NCBI RefSeq assembly: GCF_008635795.1
Contig: NZ_VWRQ01000010.1
Span: 1 to 64,000 of the forward strand
Direction: 5' to 3'
Origin: Paenibacillus tepidiphilus
GTDB lineage: Bacteria; Bacillota; Bacilli; Paenibacillales; Paenibacillaceae
Length of the DNA stretch: 64,000 nucleotides
In this document: positions 20,385 to 29,825 of the stretch, piece by piece
Numbering within the stretch: position 1 is the first letter of the stretch
How the letters are laid out: each line of letters begins with the position of its first letter
Position numbers and translations under genes: made by a program
Notes under the pieces: generated by a model
The model's input: only the letters and a program-made list of their open reading frames with translations
Databases searched by the model: none
Told to the model about the DNA's origin: nothing

Positions 20385-20572
20385 GGACTCACACTCCTTG
20401 CTGTGGAATACCGTTATTGTGCCGGAAACCCGCCTTCGGAAACCGTGGTAAACATCGTTAATGCCCGGCCCCGGGGAATGTGGACTTGCCAAGGGGCTCC
20501 GGAAACATGTATCATTGTTAGAGCAAGGTTGGCCCCCGTGCCATGCTCATTATAGAAAAGAGGTAAAAAGGA

Positions 20573-20998
20573 ATGCCAACACCCAGCATGGAGGATTATT
20601 TGGAGCGCATATACAAACTGATCGACGAGAAAGGCTATGCGCGGGTCTCGGATATCGCCGAGGGTCTGGAAGTCCACCCCTCCTCTGTGACCAAAATGAT
20701 CCAAAAACTGGATAAGGACGAATATCTCATCTATGAGAAATATCGTGGGCTTGTCCTGACTAGCAAAGGTAAGAAAGTGGGAAAACGCCTCGTTGACCGT
20801 CATCAGCTGCTGGAGGAGTTTTTGAGCCTGATCGGAGTGCAGCAGGAGCATATTTATAAGGATGTTGAGGGAATCGAGCATCACCTGAGCTGGGATTCCA
20901 TTACGCGGATCGAAACGCTTGTGGAGTATTTCCGGCGGGATGAAGCGCGGGTTCAGACCTTATACGATATTCACCAAGAACTGGCCAATGAATCCTAG
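20573..20998 (+). CDS. mntR: Manganese transport regulator MntR
   Basis: The 141-residue DtxR-family regulator has an N-terminal winged helix ([12 protein letters not shown]) and a dimerisation/metal domain. All manganese ligands of Bacillus MntR are at the same positions: D8, E11, H77, E99, E102 and H103. It represses manganese uptake genes when Mn(II) is sufficient. No Mn transporter is in the window. Confidence 0.95.
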   Translation: MPTPSMEDYLERIYKLIDEKGYARVSDIAEGLEVHPSSVTKMIQKLDKDEYLIYEKYRGLVLTSKGKKVGKRLVDRHQLLEEFLSLIGVQQEHIYKDVEGIEHHLSWDSITRIETLVEYFRRDEARVQTLYDIHQELANES

Positions 20999-21090
20999 AG
21001 GCTGTTTTTTTGTGCGTGTTACCGCAACCTTTCCAGTTTTTTAACGTCAAACGGTTATATCCATTTATGGTAAGATCCGTTTGAGAAGAC

Positions 21091-21137
21091 AACCGGCCGT
21101 CTCTCCTTAACCATAAGGAGCAGAGGGCCGTTTCTTG
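21091..21137 (+). terminator. Terminator after mntR
   Basis: CGGCC..CTCCTTA pairs with TAAGGAG..GGCCG, followed by TTTCTTG. The stem is interrupted and the T run is modest. Confidence 0.55.
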
Positions 21138-21189
21138 TTGGGCGGGAGACGGTCGGTAACACATTCTATGAATTGCTTGGGGAGGAATC

Positions 21190-22851
21190 ATGAATTATTG
21201 TAAAAAAGGTCTGATCTTGCTTCTCGGTCTGCTGCTATGCTTGCCGCTGTGGACTTCCGGTACCAGCGCCGCTGCTGCGGCTATTACCATCGAACTGGAC
21301 GGCAGCGCGCTCAGCAGCGATGTTCCGCCGTTCATTACGGCTTCGGGTGTAACCATGGTGCCCGTATCGGTAGTGAGCCAGGGCCTTGGCGCTCAGGTAA
21401 CCTGGGCGCAAGCCAGCAAGACGGCAACGATCAGCAAGGACGGCACGGTCATCAAGCTGACCAGCGGCAAGAAGACCGCTGACGTGAATTCCGCCGCAGT
21501 GACTCTGGACACATCGGTACAGATCAAGCAGGGCCGGGTCATGGTGCCGCTCCGCTTCGTCAGCGAGCAGCTTGGACTGCAGGTGGTGTGGAATCAGGCA
21601 GCCAAGCATATAGCGCTCTATACACAGGCCGAGATCGCTCCACCCGGTTCGCCGGTGATCCCTTCAGTGCCCGATGTGACAGAGCCGGTGGCGCCAACCA
21701 TACCGGCGGTGCCCGGTGTCCCGGGAATCAGCACCGGCAAAGCGATGAAGGGCGCCTGGATCTCCACCGTCTATAATCTCGACTGGCCGTCTACGGCCTC
21801 GGCGGGCAATGCGGCCAAGCAGAAGGCCGAGTTCGACAGCCTGCTGGACAAGCTGAAGGCCACGGGCTTCAATAGCGTATTCGTCCAGGTGCGGCCGGCA
21901 GGCGATGCACTGTATTCGTCGCAGCTGGTGCCCTGGTCCAAGGTGCTGACCGGCACCCAGGGCAAGGAGCCGGGCTATGACCCGCTGGCGTATATGGTCA
22001 GCGCCGCGCACGCGCGGGGCATGCAGATCCATGCCTGGTTCAATCCGTTCCGGGCCACGACGGAGACCACTAGCTCGGGCCTTGCTTCGCTAGCAGGCAA
22101 TTCTGTAGTGAAGCTGCATCCGGAATGGATCGTTACGGCAGGCGGCAAAAAATATATCAATCCAGGCGTCCCGGAGGCCAGACAGCATATTATCGACACT
22201 GTACTGGAAGTCGTGAGAGGCTATGATATCGACGGCGTGCATCTCGACGATTATTTCTATCCTTCCGGCGTTTCGTTTGCCGACGATGCCGCATACAAGG
22301 CTTATAATTCAAAGGCAATCGGGAATAAAGGCGACTGGCGGCGCGATAATATTAACGAATTTATCCGGACGCTGGATCAGGAGATTCATACACTGAAGCC
22401 GGCCGTATCGTTCGGGGTCAGCCCGTTCGGGGTATGGCGCAACGTCAAAGCGGACAGCACCGGGTCCGACACGAAGGCCGGAGTCACCGCGTATGACAAT
22501 ATGTATGCCGACGCCCGTACCTGGATTCAGAACGGCTGGATCGACTACATCGCCCCGCAGGTGTACTGGAGCCTTTCATTCACCGATGTCCGTTACGACA
22601 AGCTGGTGGACTGGTGGGTCAATGAAGTCAAGAATACGGATGTGGCACTGTACATCGGCCTTGCTTCCTATAAGGTCGGCGACAGCAAGGAGAAGGCCGA
22701 GTGGCAGAGCGGCGAGCAGATCATCAATCAGCTGAAATACAACGACCGTTATGCAGAGGTGGCCGGCAGCATTATGTTCCGGGCGAACGATATTGTGGTG
22801 CGCAATCCGTTCGGTCTTTCCAGCCTGCTGTCCTTTTATTTCAATTCCTGA
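21190..22851 (+). CDS. Secreted glycoside-hydrolase-like protein with CuAO-N domain
   Basis: The 553-residue protein has a signal peptide (KKGLILLLGLLLCLPLWTSG..SAAAA), a copper amine oxidase N-terminal-like domain (about 33-135) and a Pro/Val linker (about 150-180). A GHL10/DUF187 (YngK-like) TIM-barrel domain (about 183-550) follows. The barrel shows FVQVRPAGDALY, HAWFNPFR, DIDGVHLDDYFYP and YIAPQVYWS, the acidic residues being candidate catalysts. Related proteins act on envelope or exopolysaccharide glycans, but activity here is inferred only. It has its own leader and ends at the hairpin 22887-22939. Confidence 0.85.
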   Translation: MNYCKKGLILLLGLLLCLPLWTSGTSAAAAAITIELDGSALSSDVPPFITASGVTMVPVSVVSQGLGAQVTWAQASKTATISKDGTVIKLTSGKKTADVNSAAVTLDTSVQIKQGRVMVPLRFVSEQLGLQVVWNQAAKHIALYTQAEIAPPGSPVIPSVPDVTEPVAPTIPAVPGVPGISTGKAMKGAWISTVYNLDWPSTASAGNAAKQKAEFDSLLDKLKATGFNSVFVQVRPAGDALYSSQLVPWSKVLTGTQGKEPGYDPLAYMVSAAHARGMQIHAWFNPFRATTETTSSGLASLAGNSVVKLHPEWIVTAGGKKYINPGVPEARQHIIDTVLEVVRGYDIDGVHLDDYFYPSGVSFADDAAYKAYNSKAIGNKGDWRRDNINEFIRTLDQEIHTLKPAVSFGVSPFGVWRNVKADSTGSDTKAGVTAYDNMYADARTWIQNGWIDYIAPQVYWSLSFTDVRYDKLVDWWVNEVKNTDVALYIGLASYKVGDSKEKAEWQSGEQIINQLKYNDRYAEVAGSIMFRANDIVVRNPFGLSSLLSFYFNS

Positions 22852-22886
22852 AACGCAGCACTTAACCTTCCGGCTATAAGTCATGA

Positions 22887-22939
22887 AAGCTCCCCCGTGC
22901 TCATAGATAAGCAATAGGTCTATGAACGGGGGAGTTTTG
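22887..22939 (+). terminator. Long terminator hairpin next to patatin start
   Basis: AGCTCCCCCGT and TCATAGA pair with TCTATGA and ACGGGGGAGTTTT. Its right arm also supplies the purine-rich stretch just upstream of the next ATG (22943), so a fold of this RNA could hide that ribosome-binding site. Confidence 0.75.
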
Positions 22940-22942
22940 TCT

Positions 22943-23890
22943 ATGGAAATCAATGCGGTTTTTGAAGGCGGGGGTGTTAAGGGTGTAGCACTTGCGGGGG
23001 CGGTGGAGGCATCGGAGCAGGCAGGTGTGACGTTTAACCGGGTGGCCGGAACCTCCTCCGGCTCGATTATCGCTTCTTTTCTGGCGGCTGGCTATGATGG
23101 GGAAGCCATGAGCAGGGTGATCCAGCAGACCTCCTTCACTTCCTTCCTGAAACGCGGAGGCTTATACCGGACAGCCTTGGTCGGACCGGCGCTGCGGGTA
23201 CTGATCAAGAAGGGCCTGTATTCCGGGGAGGCCCTGGAGAACTGGGTCCGCTGTATTTTGCGGCAAAAGGGAATCGTCACCTTTGGCGATCTGCCGAAGG
23301 GCAAGCTGTCCATCATCGCCTCGGATATTACGAACGGGCGGATTGTCGTACTCCCGAACGATCTGGAGGATTACGGGATTGCCCCGGGAAGCTTCGAGGT
23401 GGCCCGGGCGGTGCGGATGAGCTGCAGCATTCCGTTCTTTTTTGATCCGGTGATGCTGCGGCTCAGCGGCCCGGCTGCTGCAGGGAGGAGCTTTACGGAG
23501 CAGTTCGTGTATCTGGTGGACGGCGGCATGCTGAGCAACTTTCCGTTATGGCTGTTCGACGAGAAGGAGCATGGGTTTCCCAATCCGGCTCACCGCACAC
23601 CGACAGTCGGCTACCAGCTGATCGGCAAGATTGACCCAGAGCCGCACCGGATTACCGGACCGATCAGTATGCTGCAGGCGATGGTAGGCACGATGCTGTC
23701 GGCGCATGATGAGCGCTACATTGAGACGGAGAAATTCGTGCGCACCGTCAAAATTCCCACACTGGGGATTTCAACGACACAGTTTCATCTTTCCGCTGAT
23801 AAAAGCGATGAACTGTACGCTGCGGGCTTCGAGGCAGGGGCGGAATTCTTCCGCACCTGGCGCCCGCCGAATACAAGCTCCGTAAAGTGA
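22943..23890 (+). CDS. Patatin-like phospholipase
   Basis: The 315-residue protein has the patatin oxyanion box FEGGGVKGVALAG, the nucleophile elbow GTSSGS (Ser near residue 43) and the catalytic DGG (VDGGMLSNFP, near residue 195). Together these form a Ser-Asp dyad lipid acyl hydrolase. It has no signal peptide, so it should be cytoplasmic. ATG 22943 is chosen because GGGGGAG lies upstream; ATG 22922 is inside the terminator stem. The physiological lipid is unknown. Confidence 0.88.
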   Translation: MEINAVFEGGGVKGVALAGAVEASEQAGVTFNRVAGTSSGSIIASFLAAGYDGEAMSRVIQQTSFTSFLKRGGLYRTALVGPALRVLIKKGLYSGEALENWVRCILRQKGIVTFGDLPKGKLSIIASDITNGRIVVLPNDLEDYGIAPGSFEVARAVRMSCSIPFFFDPVMLRLSGPAAAGRSFTEQFVYLVDGGMLSNFPLWLFDEKEHGFPNPAHRTPTVGYQLIGKIDPEPHRITGPISMLQAMVGTMLSAHDERYIETEKFVRTVKIPTLGISTTQFHLSADKSDELYAAGFEAGAEFFRTWRPPNTSSVK

Positions 23891-23978
23891 AGCGGAAGCT
23901 GACGAGGCTGATTCCGAACCCTTTGCAGCAAGTAAAAAGGCACCACCTGCGGCTATTATGCCCGGCGGTGCCTTGCTG

Positions 23979-24323
23979 TCAATGGTATTTCGGGAGATGA
24001 TCGTCGTCGTTCTTGCCCTTGCTGCCTTCAATGACCTGGAACGGATAGCTCTTGCGCTTGGGCGGTGTTGCTGCCGGGCCCTTGCGGGCAGAGGCTACCT
24101 TTGCCATCGTTTTCTGTGAGGGCTTTACTTTGATCTTCTTGCCGCCAGGGCCGCGCACGCGGCTTCTTGAGGTGATCCGGTAGGCAAAAAATGCGATCCC
24201 CACAATCAGCAGGACGGGAAGCAGCGACCAGAATAAATCTGAATCCAAGGTAATAATCCCTATCACCACACCTATGACCGCAAGAACGATGACCGTCCAA
24301 AAAAACAAAGCCTGCCTTTTCAT
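23979..24323 (-). CDS. Small membrane protein, basic tail
   Basis: I do not recognise this 114-residue protein. Two hydrophobic segments (about 5-25 and 30-48) are followed by a Lys/Arg/Pro-rich cytoplasmic tail ending DDDHLPKYH. ATG 24323 has AAAGGATGAG upstream; the longer frame to 24446 overlaps the previous gene. It lies directly after the DUF1385 gene and is probably co-transcribed with it. Confidence 0.75.
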   Translation of the reverse strand: MKRQALFFWTVIVLAVIGVVIGIITLDSDLFWSLLPVLLIVGIAFFAYRITSRSRVRGPGGKKIKVKPSQKTMAKVASARKGPAATPPKRKSYPFQVIEGSKGKNDDDHLPKYH

Positions 24324-24330
24324 TGCACAC

Positions 24331-25338
24331 TCATCCTTTCGCAGGATCCAATATGCCGCCGGCAGGACCGGCATCCGCATATCCTCTCGCTTCGATTGCG
24401 GCGTCAAGCTCCCGCATCCGGTTAAAGGAAGCAATTGATACTTCAACCATTTCGTCTTTCGGTTCCTTGGTAGTCAGCAGCTGCAGCCAGAGTCCCGGAT
24501 AGCCGAGATACTTCAAGCCGGAAACATCGCGCACTGCATTGGTTCCCTTGAGCACTTCAAACGATACAGCAATGACAACGGGCAGCAGCACCAGCCGCTG
24601 GACTACGCGCTCCACCATGTTGTCCCAAGGGACGAGGGAGTAGATAATCACGCCGAGAATAATTGTCAGCATCATAAAGCTGCTGCCGCAGCGGTAGTGA
24701 AGCCGGCTGTACTTCTGCACATTCGCAACCGTCAGTTCCTCACCGGCCTCGAAGGCGCTGATCACCTTATGCTCGGCGCCGTGGTACTGGAACAGCCGTT
24801 TAATCACAGGTGTCTGGGAGATGGCCCACAGGTAGATGAGCAGCAATATAAGCTTGATGCCGCCTTCTACAAGATTATGAAGAACATAACCGTCAAAGGC
24901 ATCACCGAACAAGAAATCTTCCACAAAGACAGGTACGAGTGTGAAGATCACTTTACCGAACAGGAAGGAAAGAATCCCCATCACGGCTACACCAAAAATC
25001 ATGCCCAGGCTCCAGCCTTCTTCCTTCTGCTTGGCCTTCTCCTGCTGCTTCGCGAATTCCTCCGGCTCGGTCTCATCTTCCGCATACGATTCAGCTGAAT
25101 AGTTAAGATGCTTCGAGCCCTTGGCGCTGGAATCTATAAGACTCACAATGCCGCGAAGCAGCGGAATTCTGCGCAGCTTAAGCACCCAGCTCTTGTCGCT
25201 TCTCGGCACCTCCAAAAACGTGATTTCCTGGTTCTTTCTTCGCACGGCTGTTACATTGACATGTTTGCCGCCGAACATAACGCCTTCAATAACGGCTTGC
25301 CCGCCGTAACTGGGAGTTTCCTGGGACAACCAATTCAC
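24331..25338 (-). CDS. yqhQ: DUF1385 membrane protein YqhQ
   Basis: The 335-residue protein opens with GGQAVIEGVMFGGKH, the family signature. It has several hydrophobic helices and the conserved YHGAEHKVISAFEAGEEL. In Bacillus subtilis yqhQ sits beside yqhR, yqhT and efp, exactly as here. The function is unknown; the His/Glu motif suggests a metal-dependent membrane enzyme or transporter, which is inference. Confidence 0.9.
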   Translation of the reverse strand: MNWLSQETPSYGGQAVIEGVMFGGKHVNVTAVRRKNQEITFLEVPRSDKSWVLKLRRIPLLRGIVSLIDSSAKGSKHLNYSAESYAEDETEPEEFAKQQEKAKQKEEGWSLGMIFGVAVMGILSFLFGKVIFTLVPVFVEDFLFGDAFDGYVLHNLVEGGIKLILLLIYLWAISQTPVIKRLFQYHGAEHKVISAFEAGEELTVANVQKYSRLHYRCGSSFMMLTIILGVIIYSLVPWDNMVERVVQRLVLLPVVIAVSFEVLKGTNAVRDVSGLKYLGYPGLWLQLLTTKEPKDEMVEVSIASFNRMRELDAAIEARGYADAGPAGGILDPAKG

Positions 25339-25485
25339 CTTCCCGTGTAATTAATAATAATGATATAAACCATTGTAACGAATTTATGCCTACATTGCTA
25401 GTTGGATCGGCTTTTCCTGCGCATACTACCCGCATAGAGCGGGAGAGTCCGCGAATTCAGGCGAGGGAAAGGAAGAGCGAAGAAT

Positions 25486-25977
25486 ATGAGTAGACGTAAT
25501 AAGCAAAAGAAACATCAGACCAATCCGTGGACATTCGCGCTGGAGCTGGGCTTTTTTGCCGGACTGATCTGGGGAGCGATCCGCTGGCTGCTGTACTGGC
25601 TGCGGTTCACCAAGGTCGTCCCCGGTTTCCTGGGAGAGCCTTTTTTCAGGCATGACTTTCTGGTGACAGCACCCGGACATCTGGCGGGTTACTTAATCTT
25701 CATCGCCTTCTCCATGATTGCTGCGCTGATCTATGTGCTGATCTTCCGCAAGCTGCGGGGTCCATGGCCGGGCATCCTCTACGGGATTCTTTGGTGGTCG
25801 CTGCTGTTCCTGGCCGGAGCCCGCATGTTCCTGATGATGCCTCCGTTCCGGCTTCCCTGGAATACAGTGACCAGCGAATTCTGCATCTTTCTGCTCTGGG
25901 GTATGTTTATCGGCTATACGGCAGCTATTGAATTTACGGATGAACGCAACCGGGAGCAGAAGACAAAGCTGGCTTAA
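25486..25977 (+). CDS. yqhR: Membrane protein YqhR
   Basis: The 163-residue protein has four membrane helices, with basic ends (SRRNKQKKHQ.. and ERNREQKTKLA). It is divergent from yqhQ and precedes the Xaa-Pro peptidase gene, the Bacillus order of yqhR and yqhT. The function is unknown. Confidence 0.85.
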   Translation: MSRRNKQKKHQTNPWTFALELGFFAGLIWGAIRWLLYWLRFTKVVPGFLGEPFFRHDFLVTAPGHLAGYLIFIAFSMIAALIYVLIFRKLRGPWPGILYGILWWSLLFLAGARMFLMMPPFRLPWNTVTSEFCIFLLWGMFIGYTAAIEFTDERNREQKTKLA

Positions 25978-26052
25978 ACACCCGAAAAAACTTCTCAAGG
26001 GCATGACCCTATGTTAAAATACAATGTGGCTATTTCGAGAGGAGAAATGAAC

Positions 26053-27123
26053 ATGGGCAACAAGCGAATCTCCAAGCTGCGCACGGTTTTGCAGGAGCAG
26101 GGCTTGGATGCGATGCTGATTACCAGCGGCATCAACCGCCGCTACCTGAGCGGCTTCACCGGATCATCCGGTTATGTGCTGGTTACCGGGGACGAAAGCT
26201 ATCTGCTGACCGACTTCCGATATATGACCCAGGCACCCGAGCAGGCCAAGGGCCTCAAGGTGGTGGAGCATGGCGCCAAATTCATTGACACCGTCCGTGA
26301 ACTGCTGCCGGTGAGCGGGGATCTCCGCATCGGCTTCGAGCAGGATGATGTTACGTTCAGCGCGTATACGGCTTATGCGGAAGCGCTCCAGCCGGCCGTG
26401 CTGGTGCCGGTATCCAAGGCAGTCGAGAATCTCCGTATGTTCAAGGATGAAGAAGAGCTCGCGGTAATGCAGCGTGCAGCCGATCTGGCAGACAAGACCT
26501 TCAGACATATTCTGAATGTGGTCAAGCCGGGGATGACCGAACGCGATGTGGATCTGGAAATGGAGTTCTTCATGCGTTCGCATGGAGCAACTGCGTCCTC
26601 CTTCGATACGATCGTCGCTTCCGGTGAACGCTCGGCCATGCCCCATGGCGTAGCGAGCAGCCGGGTAATCCAGGGAAACGAGCTGATTACCTTCGACTTC
26701 GGCGCACTGCTGGACGGGTACTGCTCGGATCTCACCCGCACGATTGCTGTCGGTACCCCCGATCCGAAGCTGAAGGAAATTTATGATATTGTGCTGGAAG
26801 CCCAGCTGCATGCGCTGGCCAATATCAAGCCGGGGATGACCGGACGCGAATGCGACGCGCTGACACGCGACATCATTACTCGTTACGGCTACGGCGAGTA
26901 CTTCGGCCACAGCACGGGGCATGGCCTTGGTATGGAGGTTCATGAGTGGCCTCGCCTGTCCAAGCTCAGCGACGACGTGATGAAGCCGGGCATGGTTGTC
27001 ACCGTGGAGCCGGGCATCTATCTGGCCGGACTGGGCGGCGTGCGGATTGAGGACGATATCGTCATCACCGAAACCGGCATTCAGCTGTTGACCCATTCGT
27101 CAAAGGAATATCTCATTTTGTAA
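26053..27123 (+). CDS. yqhT: Xaa-Pro aminopeptidase-like protein (M24B)
   Basis: The 356-residue protein has an N-terminal creatinase-like domain and a C-terminal pita-bread peptidase domain. The metal ligands are in FDFGALLDGYCSDLTR (two Asp), GHSTGHGLG (His), VEPGIYL (Glu) and RIEDDI (Glu). It probably removes N-terminal residues that precede proline. ATG 26053 has AGAGGAG eight bases away; the ATG at 26047 is too close. It is followed closely by efp, as in Bacillus. Confidence 0.92.
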   Translation: MGNKRISKLRTVLQEQGLDAMLITSGINRRYLSGFTGSSGYVLVTGDESYLLTDFRYMTQAPEQAKGLKVVEHGAKFIDTVRELLPVSGDLRIGFEQDDVTFSAYTAYAEALQPAVLVPVSKAVENLRMFKDEEELAVMQRAADLADKTFRHILNVVKPGMTERDVDLEMEFFMRSHGATASSFDTIVASGERSAMPHGVASSRVIQGNELITFDFGALLDGYCSDLTRTIAVGTPDPKLKEIYDIVLEAQLHALANIKPGMTGRECDALTRDIITRYGYGEYFGHSTGHGLGMEVHEWPRLSKLSDDVMKPGMVVTVEPGIYLAGLGGVRIEDDIVITETGIQLLTHSSKEYLIL

Positions 27124-27167
27124 ACCTTGCATGACTTGCAAAATCATGAAACCTGGAGGGATTTGTA

Positions 27168-27725
27168 GTGATTTCAGTTAACGATTTTAAAACAGGCTTG
27201 ACCGTAGAGGTGGACGGCGATATCTTTACCGTCCTCGAATTCCAGCATGTAAAGCCGGGTAAAGGCGCGGCCTTCGTCCGCTCCAAGCTGAAGAACCTGC
27301 GTAACGGCAACACCGTTGAGCGCACCTTCCGCGCCGGTGAAACCATCGGCCGTGCCCTGATCGAGAACCGCGGCGTGCAGTATCTGTATGCCAGCGGCAC
27401 CGAGCATGTGTTCATGGACAACGAAACCTATGACCAGTTCGAGCTGTCCGAGAAGCAGCTGGAATGGGAACTGAACTTCCTGAAAGAGAATATGACCGTG
27501 AACATCGTCAGCTACCAGGGCGAGATTCTCGGAATCAACCTGCCGACCAGCGTTGATTTGAAGGTAACTGAAACTGAGCCGGGCGTCAAAGGCAACACTG
27601 CCCAAGGCGCAACCAAATCCGCTACTCTGGAAACTGGCCACACGGTTCAAGTTCCGCTCTTCATCAACGAAGGCGACGTGCTTCTGATCGACACCCGCGA
27701 AGGCAAATATATCTCCCGCGCGTAG
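27168..27725 (+). CDS. efp: Translation elongation factor P
   Basis: EF-P rescues ribosomes stalled at polyproline. The 185-residue protein has three OB-like domains. The modifiable lysine is K32 in [12 protein letters not shown], as in Bacillus, where it carries a 5-aminopentanol group. GTG start after GGAGGG. A strong terminator follows. Confidence 0.97.
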   Translation: MISVNDFKTGLTVEVDGDIFTVLEFQHVKPGKGAAFVRSKLKNLRNGNTVERTFRAGETIGRALIENRGVQYLYASGTEHVFMDNETYDQFELSEKQLEWELNFLKENMTVNIVSYQGEILGINLPTSVDLKVTETEPGVKGNTAQGATKSATLETGHTVQVPLFINEGDVLLIDTREGKYISRA

Positions 27726-27739
27726 TCAGCAGCCGGACA

Positions 27740-27771
27740 AGCCCCCCCCCATTATGGCGGGGGCTTTTTTT
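27740..27771 (+). terminator. Terminator after efp
   Basis: AGCCCCC and GGGGGCT arms are followed by T7. Confidence 0.9.
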
Positions 27772-27905
27772 GCGTGAACCGGTGTATGCTGTATGTATGC
27801 CTGCAGGCATAGATTATATCCTAAGCCTGCTTTTTGTTTGAATTATACAGGGGAGGGGTATGTAAAGAAGGTGCTACACTACACCTGAGAGGAGACTGAT
27901 GCAAA

Positions 27906-28235
27906 ATGTCACATGAACAATTTGAAGCCTGTATCAAGGCATGCCAGGAGTGTATGGCTGCCTGCAATCATTGCTATGCCGCCTGTCTGAAGGAGCCTCA
28001 TCTGGAGATGATGAGGGAATGCATCCGGCTGGACCGGGAATGTGCGGATCTCTGCGAATTCGCAGCGGCCAGCATGTCACAGGGGGCAGCCTACGCAAAG
28101 CAGCTGTGTGCGCTGTGCGCCGAGGCCTGCGAGGCCTGCGGCAACGAGTGCCAGCAGCATGAGGCGGAGCATTGCCGTCGCTGCGCTGAAGCCTGCTTTG
28201 CCTGTGCGGAGGCCTGCCGCAGGATGGCTGCCTAA
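27906..28235 (+). CDS. Cys-rich four-helix-bundle copper-binding protein
   Basis: This 109-residue protein contains 19 cysteines spaced as CxxC/CxxxC along predicted helices. It belongs to the DUF326/YhjQ family, which is related to the copper storage proteins Csp3. It has no signal peptide, so it is cytosolic. It probably binds many Cu(I) ions inside the bundle. It stands alone behind an AGAGGAG ribosome-binding site; no copper-responsive operator was recognised. Confidence 0.85.
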   Translation: MSHEQFEACIKACQECMAACNHCYAACLKEPHLEMMRECIRLDRECADLCEFAAASMSQGAAYAKQLCALCAEACEACGNECQQHEAEHCRRCAEACFACAEACRRMAA

Positions 28236-28458
28236 GCAGCGTAGCCTGAATCTGCAGTTCGCCATTGACGACGTCCGGGAGCGTCGTGGCCTGGCGTGCA
28301 GTGCACCCGCCGCTTCCGGATTAACTGTATTTTGCGGCGTAAGCCGGTTTTTTTGTTGAAAATTATTAACGCAACATGTGATTTTCGTATTATACTGTGT
28401 TAAAGCGGGAAACCAAATAACAGCTACTACATAGAGCGAAATAGGGAGTGAACTGGAG

Positions 28459-29712
28459 TTGTCACTTTATGTTATGAAATTCGGCGGAAGTTCCGTCGGC
28501 GACACTGAACGAATGCAGCGTGTGGCAAAGCGTATTGCAGACAAGCAGGACGAGGGGCACCGCTGTGTAGTTGTGGTATCGGCCATGGGCGACACCACGG
28601 ATGATTTGATCGATCAGGCCAAGCTGCTGAACGGGCAGCCGCCCGCCCGGGAGATGGATATGCTGATGACGACGGGCGAGCAGATTTCTGTGGCGCTGCT
28701 CTCGATCGCGCTGCACGGCATTGGCCGCGAAGCCGTATCCTATACCGGCTGGCAGGCCGGCTTCCGTACAGATGAGACGCATGGACGTGCACGGATTACC
28801 GAAATCGTGCCCCGGCGTGTGCTGGAGTCGCTGGAACGCGGACAGATTGTCATCGTTGCCGGTTTCCAGGGGATGACCTTGAGCGGCGAGATTACAACGC
28901 TGGGCCGCGGCGGCTCCGATACGACAGCCGTTGCCCTGGCTGCAGCAATCAAAGCCGACGTCTGCGAAATCTATACCGACGTAGACGGAGTCTACTCCAC
29001 GGACCCGCGCATCGTGAAGAATGCGCGTAAGCTGAAGGAGATCTCCTACGACGAGATGCTGGAGCTGGCTAATCTCGGAGCAGCTGTGCTGCATCCGCGG
29101 GCGGTGGAATATGCCAAGCAATATCAAGTGAAGCTGGTCGTGCGCTCCAGCTTTAATAATAACGAAGGAACAGTGGTGAAGGAGGAAGCAAGCATGGAGC
29201 AGGGAGTAGTAGTCAGCGGAATCGCGTATGACAAGAACGTGGCGCGGATCAGTATTTTGGGAGTACCGGATGTACCGGGTGTACTCGCCCAGGTGTTCGG
29301 CAAGCTGGCCGGAGAAAGCGTTGACGTTGACATCATCGTACAGAGCGGCGTTATGAACGGTACCGCAGATTTCTCCTTTACGGTTGCACTGGGTGAGCTT
29401 GACCGGGCGAAGTCCGTGATCGAGAGTCTGCACAGCGAGCTGCCTTACCGTGAAGTGACCTCGGAGGATAACCTGGTCAAGGTCTCCATCGTCGGTGCGG
29501 GCATGGTCAGCCATCCGGGCGTTGCGGCCAAGATGTTCGATGTGATCTCCAAGGAAGGCGTAAGCATCAAGATGGTAAGCACCTCCGAGATCAAGGTTTC
29601 CTGTGTGGTGGAGGCCGGAAATCTGCAGAAGATCATCCAGGCGCTGCATACCGCCTATGATCTGGATACCGAGGAGCAGGCAGTTGTCGGAGGCCCGCAG
29701 GATCGCCGCTAA
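28459..29712 (+). CDS. lysC: Aspartate kinase, alpha subunit
   Basis: The enzyme makes beta-aspartyl phosphate, the first step to lysine, diaminopimelate, threonine and methionine. The 417-residue protein has the kinase motif KFGGSSVGD, TTLGRGGSDTTA, and two C-terminal ACT domains (about 265-410). Start is TTG with GGGAG ten bases upstream. It matches the lysine-sensitive Bacillus aspartokinase II. An internal start (29194) probably also yields a beta subunit. I saw no lysine riboswitch in the leader. Confidence 0.95.
   Translation: MSLYVMKFGGSSVGDTERMQRVAKRIADKQDEGHRCVVVVSAMGDTTDDLIDQAKLLNGQPPAREMDMLMTTGEQISVALLSIALHGIGREAVSYTGWQAGFRTDETHGRARITEIVPRRVLESLERGQIVIVAGFQGMTLSGEITTLGRGGSDTTAVALAAAIKADVCEIYTDVDGVYSTDPRIVKNARKLKEISYDEMLELANLGAAVLHPRAVEYAKQYQVKLVVRSSFNNNEGTVVKEEASMEQGVVVSGIAYDKNVARISILGVPDVPGVLAQVFGKLAGESVDVDIIVQSGVMNGTADFSFTVALGELDRAKSVIESLHSELPYREVTSEDNLVKVSIVGAGMVSHPGVAAKMFDVISKEGVSIKMVSTSEIKVSCVVEAGNLQKIIQALHTAYDLDTEEQAVVGGPQDRR
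29194..29712 (+). CDS. lysC: Aspartate kinase beta subunit (internal start)
   Basis: An ATG at codon 246 of lysC is preceded by AAGGAGG with ideal spacing. It would make a 172-residue protein consisting of the two ACT domains. In Bacillus subtilis LysC the same arrangement gives an alpha2-beta2 enzyme, with the internal start near the same codon. This is seen in sequence; expression is inferred. Confidence 0.65.
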   Translation: MEQGVVVSGIAYDKNVARISILGVPDVPGVLAQVFGKLAGESVDVDIIVQSGVMNGTADFSFTVALGELDRAKSVIESLHSELPYREVTSEDNLVKVSIVGAGMVSHPGVAAKMFDVISKEGVSIKMVSTSEIKVSCVVEAGNLQKIIQALHTAYDLDTEEQAVVGGPQDRR

Positions 29713-29731
29713 ATTCTTTAGCAATGAGATA

Positions 29732-29770
29732 AGGGATGCTCATGCAGCGACTAGCTGCGGGAGCATCCCT
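29732..29770 (+). terminator. Hairpin after lysC
   Basis: AGGGATGCTC..GCAGC pairs with GCTGC..GAGCATCCCT. The stem is strong but the following T run is poor (GATTATTG). Confidence 0.6.
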
Positions 29771-29825
29771 GATTATTGTGTATAGTAACCGTACAGTGGG
29801 ATAATGTTAGGTATGGCATTTCGGT

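Noticed and set aside
28236..28458. Lysine riboswitch upstream of lysC
   Set aside because: The gap is short and I see neither the conserved L-box core nor a clear terminator/antiterminator pair.
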